Under the pieces are notes generated by a model that was given only the letters and a program-made list of their open reading frames with translations, was not told the origin of the DNA and did no database searches. Shown one piece after another: positions 9,919 to 18,774 of a stretch of DNA of 64,000 nucleotides. The DNA comes from Lepidostoma basale (lineage: Eukaryota; Arthropoda; Insecta; Trichoptera; Lepidostomatidae). Both the position numbers and the translations under genes were made by a program. Where the stretch lies: assembly GCA_022606425.2 (NCBI GenBank), contig JAHDVF020001259.1:620001-684000 (forward strand), given 5' to 3'. Position 1 is the stretch's first letter. Each line of letters begins with the position of its first letter.

Positions 9919-10418
9919 CAGTGATTCCCAAAGTGGTCTATATATTACCCCAGGGGTCTACGACAACTTGCAAGAGGTCTATATAATTGGGGGTCCATGA
10001 GATGTAAATAGGGGTCCACGAGATGGTTAAACTAAATTGAAGCCGAATATTGAATGAATATCAAAGTCGTTGATGACCTTTTCTTTTAGCTCATTTGGGG
10101 AAATCGGACGGTCGAAATTGTTGGTGACCTTTTCTTTTTTTATCGGACGATCGAATTCGTCTGCGATTTTTCTTTTTTAGCTCATTTGGGAAAATTGAAT
10201 GATCGATTTATCAAAAAAATAAAAATAAAAAGGTTCGCCAATAATTTCGACCGGCAAATTTCCCCAATGAGCTAAAAAAAATAGTCGACGAATATAGGCT
10301 TTTTGTTTCAGATTTTTTTTGGTCTGAAAAAAAATCTATTTTAGGAAAACAGGTGGTCTACACAAACTCGAAGAAATCAGCAAGGGGTCTACGGGACAAA
10401 CAAGTTTGGGAACCTATG
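9919..10418. mobile_element. hAT-type MITE with exact 8-bp TSD
   Basis: 500 bp bounded by GTCTATAG at 9911-9918 and 10419-10426. The ends are short imperfect inverted repeats, CAGTGATTCCCAAAG on the left and the complement of AGTTTGGGAACCTATG on the right, the classic hAT terminus. The interior repeats GACCTTTTCTTTT and CTCATTTGGG and is partly self-complementary; it codes for nothing. Confidence 0.9.
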
Positions 10419-10449
10419 GTCTATAGAAACAATGTTGCTATATAAAACT

Positions 10450-11095
10450 ACAGCTTTATGTTTTTAAACACCTAATTTCTTCAAGCGGTACTTCACAAAG
10501 GGGTGAAATTAAAAATAAACTTTTTATTATGTCAATAGAGTTATAGTTTTTTTTTATAAAGGAACATAGAAGTTCCCGCCACATACCCGAGGCTGTTATA
10601 GGGCGTAGCAGCGCCCTTTTATTAGCCTCGCTCGTACACTCCCTGGGCCCGTCCCCGGTCCATCCGGGACTTACATTTAAATACGGCAACAACAAGGGGG
10701 TGCCAGACCACATTTAATCTACTCAATCTTACTTCTAGGCTCCGCTGTACTTTATTGAATAAATAAACATAATATATAATACATGAACATTTTAGGAACA
10801 TTATATAAAAGACAAAAATAATGATACACCACAGGAATATACAGCGGGAAGAACAGGAGAGGCAGAGGAGACAAATGCGGGATGGGAAAAAAAAATGTGG
10901 AGTACAGTTTTTGGCACGTAGGACAAAGGACGAGGTTTAGGAAGCATTTCATAATATTAAATAAATAAATAAAACCACTGCACAAATTATTATTATGGCC
11001 ATGAGGGAGAGGAACGAGGCCCTTCACAGAGGGGCAACCTTCCTCTCCCAGCTGGAAAACAGCGCACCCTCAGAGGGCAAGAAACAAAAAAAAAA
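10450..11095 (-). mobile_element. LINE 3' region, longest copy of the TCGGGTATGTG family
   Basis: On the minus strand: GC-rich segment at 11030-11085, then 3' UTR with CATTTGTCTCCTCTGCC (about 10870), the signal CAATAAAGTACAG near 10745, GTCTGGCACCCCC and the terminal GGGTATGTGGCGGGAAC at 10570. Partial copies are at 3985-4170 and 44245-45140. No open frame long enough to name the protein, but the sequence before the AATAAA-containing region is compatible with the end of a coding region. Confidence 0.6.
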
Positions 11096-11099
11096 AAAA

Positions 11100-11425
11100 G
11101 TTATAGTTGATGGATGATATTCCAACAGCTTGGCTTTGCGCCGCCCCTGTTCGAAAAGTTCTCATCGACACGGCCTTTGTAATTAGCGGGGCCGCCTCTT
11201 TGTCGGCCCCCTTTTGATTGGTTCAAATCTCCGATACGAACTTAAAATCCGGCACTTTTGAGGACGCATACAACTAATGGATTGAAATTACACCGTGTTC
11301 GTAAAGAAGCGACACTTCTACGAAGCTTGTAGCCTGAGCAATGCCGCCTCGAAAATACTGTTTTCCAGGCAGTAATATTGAATTAAATGTGGGGCCAATC
11401 GGACAGCTGTCAAATGTCAATTTTT
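11100..11425. other. GC-rich single-copy island
   Basis: Unlike its surroundings: CGCCGCCCCTGTTCG, GGGGCCGCCTCTTTGTCGG and several CpGs. No other copy here, no ORF, no TIR. Candidate conserved non-coding or promoter sequence; function unknown. Confidence 0.35.
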
Positions 11426-11439
11426 AAAAAAAATTATCG

Positions 11440-11788
11440 CGACTTTTTCTTCTTCTTCTTCTTCTTATTCTTAATGTAGGCCTAGTGGCCTGTTTCTTCT
11501 TATATGATATCTCTACATGAGAGAGTTTGGTAGCTATCCGTAGCTTTATCCCACTGCATTCCTCTTGGGCAAGAGATGTGTGCACACTTACCCAGATTTC
11601 AGATCTAAGCTGAAAACCCATCTTTTTATATTTCATATCCAATTTAAAACCTACATATTTTGTTCTATTATACTTTCTAATGGATCGCGAATATCAATCA
11701 GATGCAGCGTTCACATTTGGATTTAAAACACGTCTTAATGCGCCCTTGAGGTGATTACATCACAAAAACGGCTCTTTAAAAGTTAGCA

Positions 11789-11822
<34 letters not shown>

Positions 11823-12295
11823 TTTATTTTTATTTTTATTACTACCCATTTCTTCAGATTTATCAGGGGATTCTTTGAGAACTCCGTTATCTTGGAGGCT
11901 ATCCATCTTCATGTTCCAGATGGTTATCTTCGACAGCGTCAGCACAGACTGTTTTATCTCCCAGCATGCAGAACCAACCTGCCTTTGGTGAGGCCGGTGG
12001 GGAGAGCAATCAAACTGCTGAACATGATCGCTTCGGAGATCGATGTCTTTCATATTCGTTCAGAAGACAAATACTTTGGAGAGTATTATTTATTCCTAAT
12101 GTCGAACCATCTCTCATGCGACAAATACTCTTGACTTTGGAGAGTATCTTGTATTCCTAATGTCGAATCATCTCTCATACGTTCCTGGTATTATATATAT
12201 TTTTTATGTTTTACCTGTTCTCAATTGATGCCTTTAACTATAATTGTTGTTTGTAATATCTTTTGAGAAAATAAACTGATTTAATTTGATTTGAT
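11440..12295 (+). mobile_element. CR1-like LINE 3' part, interrupted by an L2-like insert
   Basis: Encodes in pieces the conserved C-terminal segment: a short stretch before 11590, then after the insert LRQRQHRLFYLPACRTNLPL, MIASEIDVFHI and a stop region, 3' UTR with CTCAATTGATGCCTTTAAC and the tail TTTAATTTGATTTGATT (12276-12292). The insertion at 11595-11842 splits it; frames are broken elsewhere too. Confidence 0.8.
11595..11842 (+). mobile_element. L2-like LINE 3' end nested in CR1-like LINE
   Basis: 248 bp starting at TTTCAGATCTAAGCTG, with AAACACGTCTTAATGCGC, and ending in a long ATT tract (11790-11840). TACCCA at 11589-11594 and 11843-11848 is the probable TSD, and the host reads through (GTGCACACTTACCCATTTC) in the undisturbed copy at 49670. 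Confidence 0.85.
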
Positions 12296-12785
12296 TCTTG
12301 GGATTTGGACTGCAGCTGCCCTTCCTTCTTTCTGGAGGTGGTCCTTGAGGTAAATCGTCTCTTGCTGCTCATACGATCTTTGATTCTGCCAATCTGATCA
12401 CATGTCGATTCCGGGACTTTCTTACAATATCCTTGATTCGCATAAATTTCAGATCTTCGTGTTTCGTATTCTGTCACGAAGATTTTTCCAGCAAAGCTTC
12501 TGTGTGTCTTCATTTCGCTGATTCGAAGGAGGTTTTTGGTTCTGGCAGTACTTTGGAATATAAGGTAAATAATGTGTCCTGTTTTTAAAAAAATGTTTGT
12601 ATATCGTTAGAACTATATACAAACGAGGAAAAAATTATTAAATATTCAATGTGAATGAAATATTTACGAAAGCCGAGGAAAGCATAGCATAATGAAATCA
12701 TTAAGTTAAAATCGACAGACGAGCGTGTCACGATGTATAAAAAAAACTAATTATTAATTCTTGAAAAAAAAAAACACTTGGTATA
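12296..12785. other. Unassigned interval
   Basis: Nothing recognised. The 91-codon minus-strand frame at 12238-12513 overlaps the CR1-like 3' UTR and has no known motif. Confidence 0.35.
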
Positions 12786-12789
12786 AATA

Positions 12790-12930
12790 TCACAATTGAT
12801 TATATTTAGTCGCAACAGCCGTTGGTCTAGTGAAGAATTCACGTGACTTTAAAATGGCGACAGAATAGTTACCGAGAATCGATATGATAGCTATACCCTT
12901 TATATCGATTTGGCTCGCGCTGTGATTCAG
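12790..12930 (+). repeat. SINE-like repeat fragment
   Basis: Shares TGGTCTAGTG-AGAATTC-CGTGAC, AAAATGGCGA and ACCGAGAATCGATA-type sequence with 24305-24440 (plus) and 26620-26715 (minus). The 24.3 kb copy opens with a tRNA-like B box. Confidence 0.5.
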
Positions 12931-13089
12931 TGGACTGCCACACTTTCTTTCTTGCTTCCTCAACATTCATACATTGTGTCATGCACGCGCGTCGATTTCT
13001 CGGACTCCTCACGTGGCCGGCATTCAATATTTAATTTATTTGATCGTGTCAAGTTTTCCTCGGTCTTTCTCTATATCTAGTTCCATGTA
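12931..13089 (-). mobile_element. GTTA-tail LINE copy split by two DNA transposons
   Basis: Carries TGGACTGCCACACTTTC to CTATATCTAGTTCCAT; continues at 14902-14920 (CTACATCGTTAACATAT) and at about 15188-15222 (TAACCATTCTTTC). The first gap is a pogo-like element inserted at TA and the second a MITE. Confidence 0.85.
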
Positions 13090-13594
13090 GGGGAAGGGGG
13101 GGCTAGTTGTTACGGGGGCAAGTTGTTACACTCTAAATAACTCCCCCACCACTAGGTTCTGTGGCGTATGTGTCACATAGTATGTCCAGGTATTGTGTCC
13201 GCGGTGCTCGACGGAACGTCGCTCTTGCCAGTCGTGCGTTATTCAAATAAACTCGATTATAGTGTATTTCGTATCTGAAAGTAACTTTCGTTGACTGATT
13301 TTGAAGTTTAATTGTTCACTAACTATAAGAGGTAAGTTGATTCTAAGTAAATTGGTAAAACTCTACATGTCTCTGCTTACATTCAGATAATATATCGAAA
13401 TAATAACACTTTCCGTGTTAATGTTATAGCAATTTGTTTTCATTTTGGGTCAGGGGGGCTAGTTGTTACAACGATGGGGGGGCAAGTTGTTACAGTAAAA
13501 ATTAGCCCCACTACGTTTCCCTTTAACTTCAAATAGCATATTTATATAAAATTATTAAACTATTTATTATTATTGTTCTAGATTTTATATAACA

Positions 13595-13871
13595 ATGGTA
13601 CGGACATATAAAAATAAACAATAGAGGTAAAATTTCCGAGGAGACCTACAAAAGAGCAGCTAAAGAAGTAACAGAAAAAAATATATCTATTCACAGAGCT
13701 GCCGAAGCATACAAAGTAAATTTTATGACATTACATCGTTACATAAAACGTCAAGAGAATGGTCCAACCACATCTAACTTAGTGGGCTACAACAACCCTC
13801 GGAAAATATTTTCTGTCGATCAGGAAAAGGAGCTTACATTATATTTATATAGATACTATATGGCCATATAA
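13595..13871 (+). pseudogene. Pogo-like transposase N-terminus (helix-turn-helix)
   Basis: Start ATG at 13595 (MVRTYKNK) is followed by a stop and a one-base shift; the frame from 13628 reads KISEETYKRAAKEVTEKNIS, then IHRAAEAYKVNFMTLHRYIK and a region ending FSVDQEKELTLYLYRYY. This is a psq/pogo-type helix-turn-helix followed by the start of a second DNA-binding domain. It ends at a stop at 13869 where the internal deletion begins. Confidence 0.8.
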
Positions 13872-14387
13872 TCGAGATGTCTTTTCAGAGGAAGACTTCG
13901 AGCCTTCCGAAATTACCGATCGTCCAATGCCTGAGAACGTTAGCACTAAAAGTGTATCAATAGATAATACCAACGAAACCATGGCAGAATCCGTTTCTGT
14001 GGTCAATGAACCACATTCATCTTCTCCTTTATAACCTGCAACCTCCAGTTGTGAAGCTCTACCTCAAAATCAAGAGAGCAATTATCTATTTTTACGGAAC
14101 CACAGCCATCAACAAGTGGCATCAATAAAATACAGCATACCACGCCTGAACAAATAAGGCCATATCCTAAATCTGGACCAAGAAAGGGAGTTGATTATTC
14201 CAGAAGAAAAATTTAATCAGCAATATTGACTGACACTCCGGTTAAGAACCAAATCGAACTGGAAGAGAGCTCGAGCAAACAAAAACAGGCCGTTTAATCA
14301 ATTACAAAAAACATTTCGATATGTGCATTTAAAAATAAAAAACAGTAGAAGAAACTGAAGTAGAAGCAAGTACTGGATTCTTCTTCC

Positions 14388-14570
14388 GACTCGGAACATG
14401 AAGAATGTCTGTGTTTGGTATGTATGGGGAGTTTTGATTGCTCTAAACCTGGACGGGAATGGATCCATTGCACCGCATGCAATAAATGGGCTCACATTTC
14501 CTGCATTCATGGCGATAAAGTTAATTTTAGATGCCAAAATTGTGATTCGGACATGGATTTAAGTGATTAA
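14388..14570 (+). pseudogene. C-terminal PHD-type zinc finger of the pogo-like transposase
   Basis: Sixty codons closing with DMDLSD and a stop. The cysteines and histidine follow a PHD spacing: CLVC, HCTAC, WAH, ISC, RCQNC (Cys4-His-Cys3). PHD fingers at the C-terminus of pogo/Tigger-like proteins are known in insects; they may bind chromatin, which is inference. The acidic linker before it (14200-14390) is broken by frameshifts. Confidence 0.8.
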
Positions 14571-14920
14571 ATATTCAAAAATTAAATTTTACATGTTATT
14601 ATATATATTTTACATATTATTGTTAACAATAACATACATGTTTGATTTTTATTTTAGTTCGTAACAACATGCCCCCACCTTGTAACAACTTGCCCCCCCG
14701 TGGGGCACATTGTTACACTTTGATTTTTTTTTTATAAATGCTATAATTATTTTTGTGGACTTTCTATGAACACATGTAAATTGTTTTATTATATTTTAAT
14801 ACATGTACTTTAAGATAATATCAATATGATGTCTCTCAAAATAAACAGTTATCAGATATTCAACTTTTAATTTTTTTGTAACAACTAGCCCCCCCTTCCG
14901 CTACATCGTTAACATATCGC

Positions 14921-15166
14921 ACGTTGAAAACAAAAGTGACACTATACAAAAATCTCAAATTTTCAGTACGGTCATTTAAAGTTTTGCCTGCTTATTAACC
15001 TAATTAAAATCAACTAGATTCTGATAGAATAATATCTAAACTAATATATAAAACAATAACATTAGATATATTTCTACTCACAGTCAAATTATTGACCTCA
15101 CAAAAATTTTAAATGACCGTACTGAAAAATTGATATTTTTGTATAGTGTCCCTTTGTTTTCAACGT
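14921..15166. mobile_element. MITE with ~60-bp terminal inverted repeats
   Basis: 246 bp. Left arm ACGTTGAAAACAAAAGTGAC and onward to CAGTACGGTCATTTAAA; right arm its near-perfect complement ending GTTTTCAACGT. Interior 120 bp is AT-rich and non-coding. It sits in a GTTA-tail LINE copy; a clear TSD is not visible. Superfamily not assigned. Confidence 0.85.
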
Positions 15167-15315
15167 ATTTACAATATATAAAAAAAAGATTAACCATTCT
15201 TTCTTTCATTCATTCATTCAACGCGAAACTACCACATTTAAAAAAAAAAGGGAGGCCGAAGTGGAATCCCAAGAAATATCAAAGATATTAGACTCTGCCG
15301 CCACTTGTTCTCTAA

Positions 15316-15500
15316 TTGGAACAAGTCGCTAGACGCAAATGGCTGTGGATCGATCACAATCTGAGACGAAATCCTCAGAGGAAGCGAGGCAGACCTAGAG
15401 CAGAGCCCTGCAGGACGAGTTTAGAGCAGCAGGCCTCACTTGGGATTGGAGGTGTGACAGGACAAGAAAAAGAAGAAGAAGATTCTGCTGCAAATCAAGT
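15316..15500 (+). mobile_element. LINE C-terminal tail with AAGAAG end
   Basis: Reads ARRKWLWIDHNLRRNPQRKR then RGRPRAEPCRT and ends in AAAGAAGAAGAAG. The W-W-(I/G)H-LRR-P-RGRP order is typical of RTE-type LINE C-termini. 5' truncated; the codons for the final W/DR-R motif are degraded. Confidence 0.65.
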
Positions 15501-15840
15501 CTTAGCATTGAAACTTTTAAAACAAGTAGAAATACGAGTTAATAAAATATATCGTTTTAAATACCGACGACGAATGTAAACATTATTATATTCGTCCAAA
15601 GAATAAAACTGGAATGCTTTATTAAATCATTCCATATTTGAAAAGTTTCCATCCCTAGCGCTGATTTGTGATTGGCTGAGCCCACTGGCGGTTGTGGGAA
15701 GGGGAGGAAGCCATGAGGGAAAATGACGGAGGAAAGAGAGGGGTAGGAGAAAAAGTCGTAGAGTTTCACGCGCATCACCGATGCAAATTTTCCTAGGGTA
15801 GTAATACTACCATAATCAGGTTTTATTTTATTATTTTTAT
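15501..15840. other. Unassigned interval
   Basis: No repeat match or coding signal; includes a purine-rich run at 15690-15755 (GGGAAGGGGAGGAAG, GGAGGAAAGAGAGGGG). Confidence 0.35.
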
Positions 15841-15889
15841 TTTAGTGAGCCAAATCAATGTAAAGTCACTGCCCGTTCGACCATCCGCT

Positions 15890-16057
15890 ATGAACAACAA
15901 CAACAACAAACCATCACGCCGTTTCTCCGCAGGGGTAGGCAAAGAGAATGGACCGCCACACCACTCTATCCTGACACACCTCTCTAACTTTCTCCAGATT
16001 CATACAACGAGTCATATACGCACGTCGATTCCTCCGACTTCTAATATGACCAACCTT
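15890..16057 (-). mobile_element. GTTA-family LINE 3' end, CAA-tail subfamily
   Basis: Terminus is AACAACAACAACAAACC (GTTGTT repeats on the coding strand) in place of GTTA repeats; coding for VGHIRSRRNRRA..MTRCMNLEKVREV to FAYPCGETA. Ends where a CR1-like fragment begins. Confidence 0.8.
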
Positions 16058-16945
16058 TGACATTTCTCTTGGGTATGCTGGGGTATAAATCCCTCGAACT
16101 GAGGAGGAAAGGATTAATGTCAACGCATTTTTTCAAACTGATTCGGGGCTCTATTGAGAACTCCTGTGTTCTGGAACAAATGAGTATTTTTGTTCCTGAT
16201 AATTACCTGCGACAGTGCCGACTGTTATTTTCTCCGTCACGAAGAACCAACCTGCCTTTGGTAATGCCAGTAGGAAGAGTAATTCGGACGTCGAATCTAA
16301 TCGTCTCGGATTTGGACATTTCAGTGTCAGTGAGCAATGTAAAACACAGGACCAACACCGCCTGGCTCAAGTGGAGGTCTCTATCAGGTGTCCTGTGTGA
16401 TCCAAAAATTCCAATCCGGACTAAGGGCAGAGTCTACAAGACTGCAGTGAGGCCCGCCATGCTATATGGAGCAGAGTGCTGGACCAACAAAAAAGTCCAC
16501 GAAAGTCGAGTCCAGGCTGCCGAGATGAAAATGTTGAGGTGGGCTGGAGGTGTCACAAGGCTGGACCACGTAAGGAACGAATACGTGAGGGGTAGCTTTA
16601 AGGTTGCCCCAATAACGAAAAAATTAAGAGAATCTCGACTCTGGTGGTACGGTCATGTGATGCGAAGAGATAGCGAGCACATTGTCCAAAAAGCCCTCAG
16701 CATTCCCACAAAACCAAGAAGAAGAGGTCGCCCAATGGCAACATGGTGGGCCAACATGGAAAAGGAGCTCCAACGCGAGAACCTGACAGTGGAAATGAGT
16801 GAAAATAGGAAAGTTTGGCGTTTTCGTACGAGGAGGGCCGACCCCAGATGATGGGAAATGGCAAAGAGAAAGAAGAAGGAGAGTGTCAGTGAGACAGTAT
16901 TCATAAAAAAATATTACAAATTCTGGAAAGAGTGCTACCTCACTA
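16058..16945 (+). mobile_element. CR1-like LINE fragment split by another LINE
   Basis: Left part 16058-16334: LLGMLGYKSLELRRKGL, LRQCRLLFSPSRRTNLPLVM, VIRTSNLIVSDLDIS. Right part 16882-16945: ACAGTATTCATAAA and onward, matching the undisturbed sibling at 48850-48940. The interruption is 16335-16881. Confidence 0.82.
16335..16881 (+). mobile_element. RTE-type LINE insert with 12-bp TSD
   Basis: 547 bp flanked by AGTGTCAGTGAG at 16323-16334 and 16882-16893. It encodes an uninterrupted C-terminal region of about 170 codons: AWLKWRSLSGVLCDPKIPI, VYKTAVRPAMLYGAECW, EMKMLRWAGGVTRLDHVRNE, LWWYGHVMRRDSEHIVQKAL, RRRGRPMATWW and a final RRADPR. This matches the part that follows the reverse transcriptase in RTE-type LINEs. 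Ends in a purine-rich tail GGCAAAGAGAAAGAAGAAGG. Because the host fragment is in the same frame, a 264-codon chimeric frame (16057-16851) spans the junction; it is not one gene. Confidence 0.88.
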
Positions 16946-17220
16946 CTTTCATCCTTCTTTTGCCAGTTCCATGCTTCACTTCCATACATAAGGGTCGGGA
17001 CAAGAACTCTATTGTGCACTGTATCTTTGCTTCAGTCGATATATTTATATTTGCGGTAATGACTTTGAGTGCACCATTTATATTGTTTCCAGCTCCACGC
17101 CTTCTTCCGATATCTTTATTCTGCTTCTCATTTCTACAGCGTTTATTCTACGTTTATCTTTCTTTTGCCAGTTCCATGCTTCACTTCCATACATAAGGGT
17201 CGGCAAAAGAACACCATCAA
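16946..17220 (-). mobile_element. GTTA-family LINE upstream segments
   Basis: Two joined pieces: 16946-17130 (KKDESS.. back through MYGSEAWNW and the ALKVVIA region) and 17131-17220 (a second copy of the MYGSEA region). The piece between these and 15890-16057 is missing, so this is a rearranged locus rather than a clean nested insertion. Confidence 0.65.
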
Positions 17221-17239
17221 CCATCAATGATATGTTTTA

Positions 17240-17415
17240 ATCAAATTTAAAAAGTCAGCCATGTTAGAAGTCTGAGGAATCGACGTGCGTGTATGACTCG
17301 TTGTTGAATGCGGAGGAAGCTAGAGACGTGTGTCAGGGTCGAGTAGTGTGGCGGTCCATTCTCTCTGCCTACCCCTTCGGATTAACGGTGTGATGGTTTG
17401 ATGTTGTTGTTGGGA
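17240..17415 (+). mobile_element. GTTA-family LINE 3' end with GTT tail
   Basis: Plus-strand reading SHVRSLRNRRACMTRC then a shift, VWRSILSAYPFGLT-like end, and tail GATGGTTTGATGTTGTTGTT. Belongs with the CAA-tail copy at 15.9 kb. Confidence 0.75.
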
Positions 17416-17449
17416 TGTTGTGCTAAATTCAGTAGTTATTCTCCAAGAA

Positions 17450-17640
17450 TTCAGAAGCCGTCGAATGCAAATGGCGAGGAAAATTCACTCCGACACCCTT
17501 ATTCATACAAACACCCCCCTCGTATACGAATAGGCTCCTGTGTGTGTGCACCCCATACAAGCTGGGGGTGTATGCGTACCCTCATCTGCCTACCAGGAAT
17601 AGAACCAGATCAAATGCTACTGAAATTATATTTCGTGCGC
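17450..17640 (-). repeat. Possible tRNA-derived repeat
   Basis: On the minus strand GGTTCTATTCCTGGTAGGCA resembles an RNA polymerase III B box; two GGGGGTG/CACCCC segments flank it. No A box or terminator at canonical spacing, so a tRNA gene is not supported. Confidence 0.25.
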
Positions 17641-17654
17641 TAAATATTAAAACT

Positions 17655-17880
17655 AGTTTTTTTAAGATAATCAAATGATTTTACTGAAATCTCTTGATGG
17701 AAGTTCATTTTAAATAATAATTAAATAAAACGATGTTTTTTTAACTACTTCCACTTTTGTCTTTATTTAGACAGCGACCGGTTTCGCCAGGTTCGCTGGC
17801 ATCGACAGACTGGTGATACTATTGTAAACTTAGTCCTTTATATACATACAGATCAGGGGTGGTAAACATGATTCTTTTAT
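17655..17880 (-). mobile_element. Degenerate hammerhead-bearing repeat, GACCGGTTTCGCCAGG type
   Basis: Minus strand: CTGTCGATGCCAGCGAACC, hairpin, GGCGAAACCGGTCGCTGTCT and AAATAAAGACAAAAGTGG. Same family as 47.1 and 47.4 kb. Flanking GAAGTTCATTTTAAATA (17699-17715) recurs at 40285 and 47867. The first box is CTGTCGATG, not CUGANGA. Confidence 0.6.
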
Positions 17881-17884
17881 TAAC

Positions 17885-18190
17885 TACTAGCTGACCCGGC
17901 AACGCTTCGCTATTGCTAAATTCGAGTACATAAATAAACCCAATATATATTAAACAAATACAATTAAAGTTCAATAACAATTTGTTTATTTATTGGATTA
18001 AATGCCATGTGTATGGATGCAAAAATGTGTGTCTATATCTTTAAAACAAAGTTTCAATCCAAGCAAACTCGCTGTGAATTATAAACTTGAATACATATTA
18101 CTAATGTAATTGAAAAACTATTTTTTGAATATTTTATATGAAATTTAATAATCAAATAAACAATATTATATCACATTTGCAGAAAACATT
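17885..18190 (+). repeat. GACCCGGC-type repeat, 5' end
   Basis: Starts CTAGCTGACCCGGCAACGCT (17887) and continues for about 250 bp of AT-rich text with TTTGTTTATTTATTGGATTA, related to 59.3-59.46 kb. No coding signal. Confidence 0.5.
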
Positions 18191-18194
18191 CATT

Positions 18195-18720
18195 ATATTA
18201 AAGAAACAAAACTCTTGATTTTGTTGTCCATGAAATTCACATCAGAGCCAATAAAGTAAGTTTCTACGATCGTGATTTCGGCACTGCGAGTCCGCTGGCG
18301 TGGAATAGTAATATAGATGATAATACTACAAAAGCCTCCCTTCCCGACTTCCACAACTGTATCCCTCGCCGCTCTGCGCCATTGACCTCCTGCCACTCGT
18401 TTAATGTCATCAGACCATCTTGCTTGTGATCTGCCAGAATTTGTGTAGCTGTTTCTCTTTCGCCACTCCAGGCCAGAAGATCTTATCACCCGTTGTCCTT
18501 GCTTTATGACCGATCCCATTCCATTTAAACATTAGTTATTTTACACGCTGCATCGGCAACTTTGGTCCGATCTTTGATTCATCAATTTTGGGCCCTGGAA
18601 TTAAAAAAAAAAAAATTTGAATTGCCATAAGGCGGACACCGAAGAGGCAAAATTTAAATTTCCATACAATGAATGAATTACAACTGTTTTTCACTTGTTT
18701 GCTGAAGATATTCTTCATAT
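18195..18720 (-). mobile_element. LINE C-terminal tail joined to a local repeat
   Basis: Minus-strand frame contains GRSQARWSDDIKRVAGGQWR then RAARD, the usual W/R end of an RTE-type LINE. The adjoining 18460-18700 block (CGCCACTCCAGG, TTTGAATTGCCATAAGGCGG) recurs diverged at 21060-21290 and 22310-22500. Confidence 0.6.
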
Positions 18721-18774
18721 AAAAGGCAGTTCATGCTATATGCATAATAATAATTAGGCTAATTTGTCAAATTA

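Larger units (their letters stand above)
13090..14901 (+). mobile_element. Pogo/Tigger-like transposon, internally deleted
   Basis: 1,812 bp with 24-bp TIRs that differ at one position (GGGGAAGGGGGGGCTAGTTG.. and its complement at 14878-14901), flanked by the target dinucleotide TA at 13088-13089 and 14902-14903. Subterminal repeats of GGCAAGTTGTTAC recur at 13113, 13482 and inverted near 14660-14715. It encodes an N-terminal DNA-binding segment and a C-terminal zinc finger, but the DDE catalytic core between them is missing, so it could move only with help. Confidence 0.9.

Noticed and set aside
11892..12160. Two overlapping plus-strand frames as separate genes
   Set aside because: Both are frames of the same CR1-like LINE C-terminus.
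16057..16851. 264-codon open frame as a single host gene
   Set aside because: Its two halves match different LINE families and the junction carries a 12-bp TSD.
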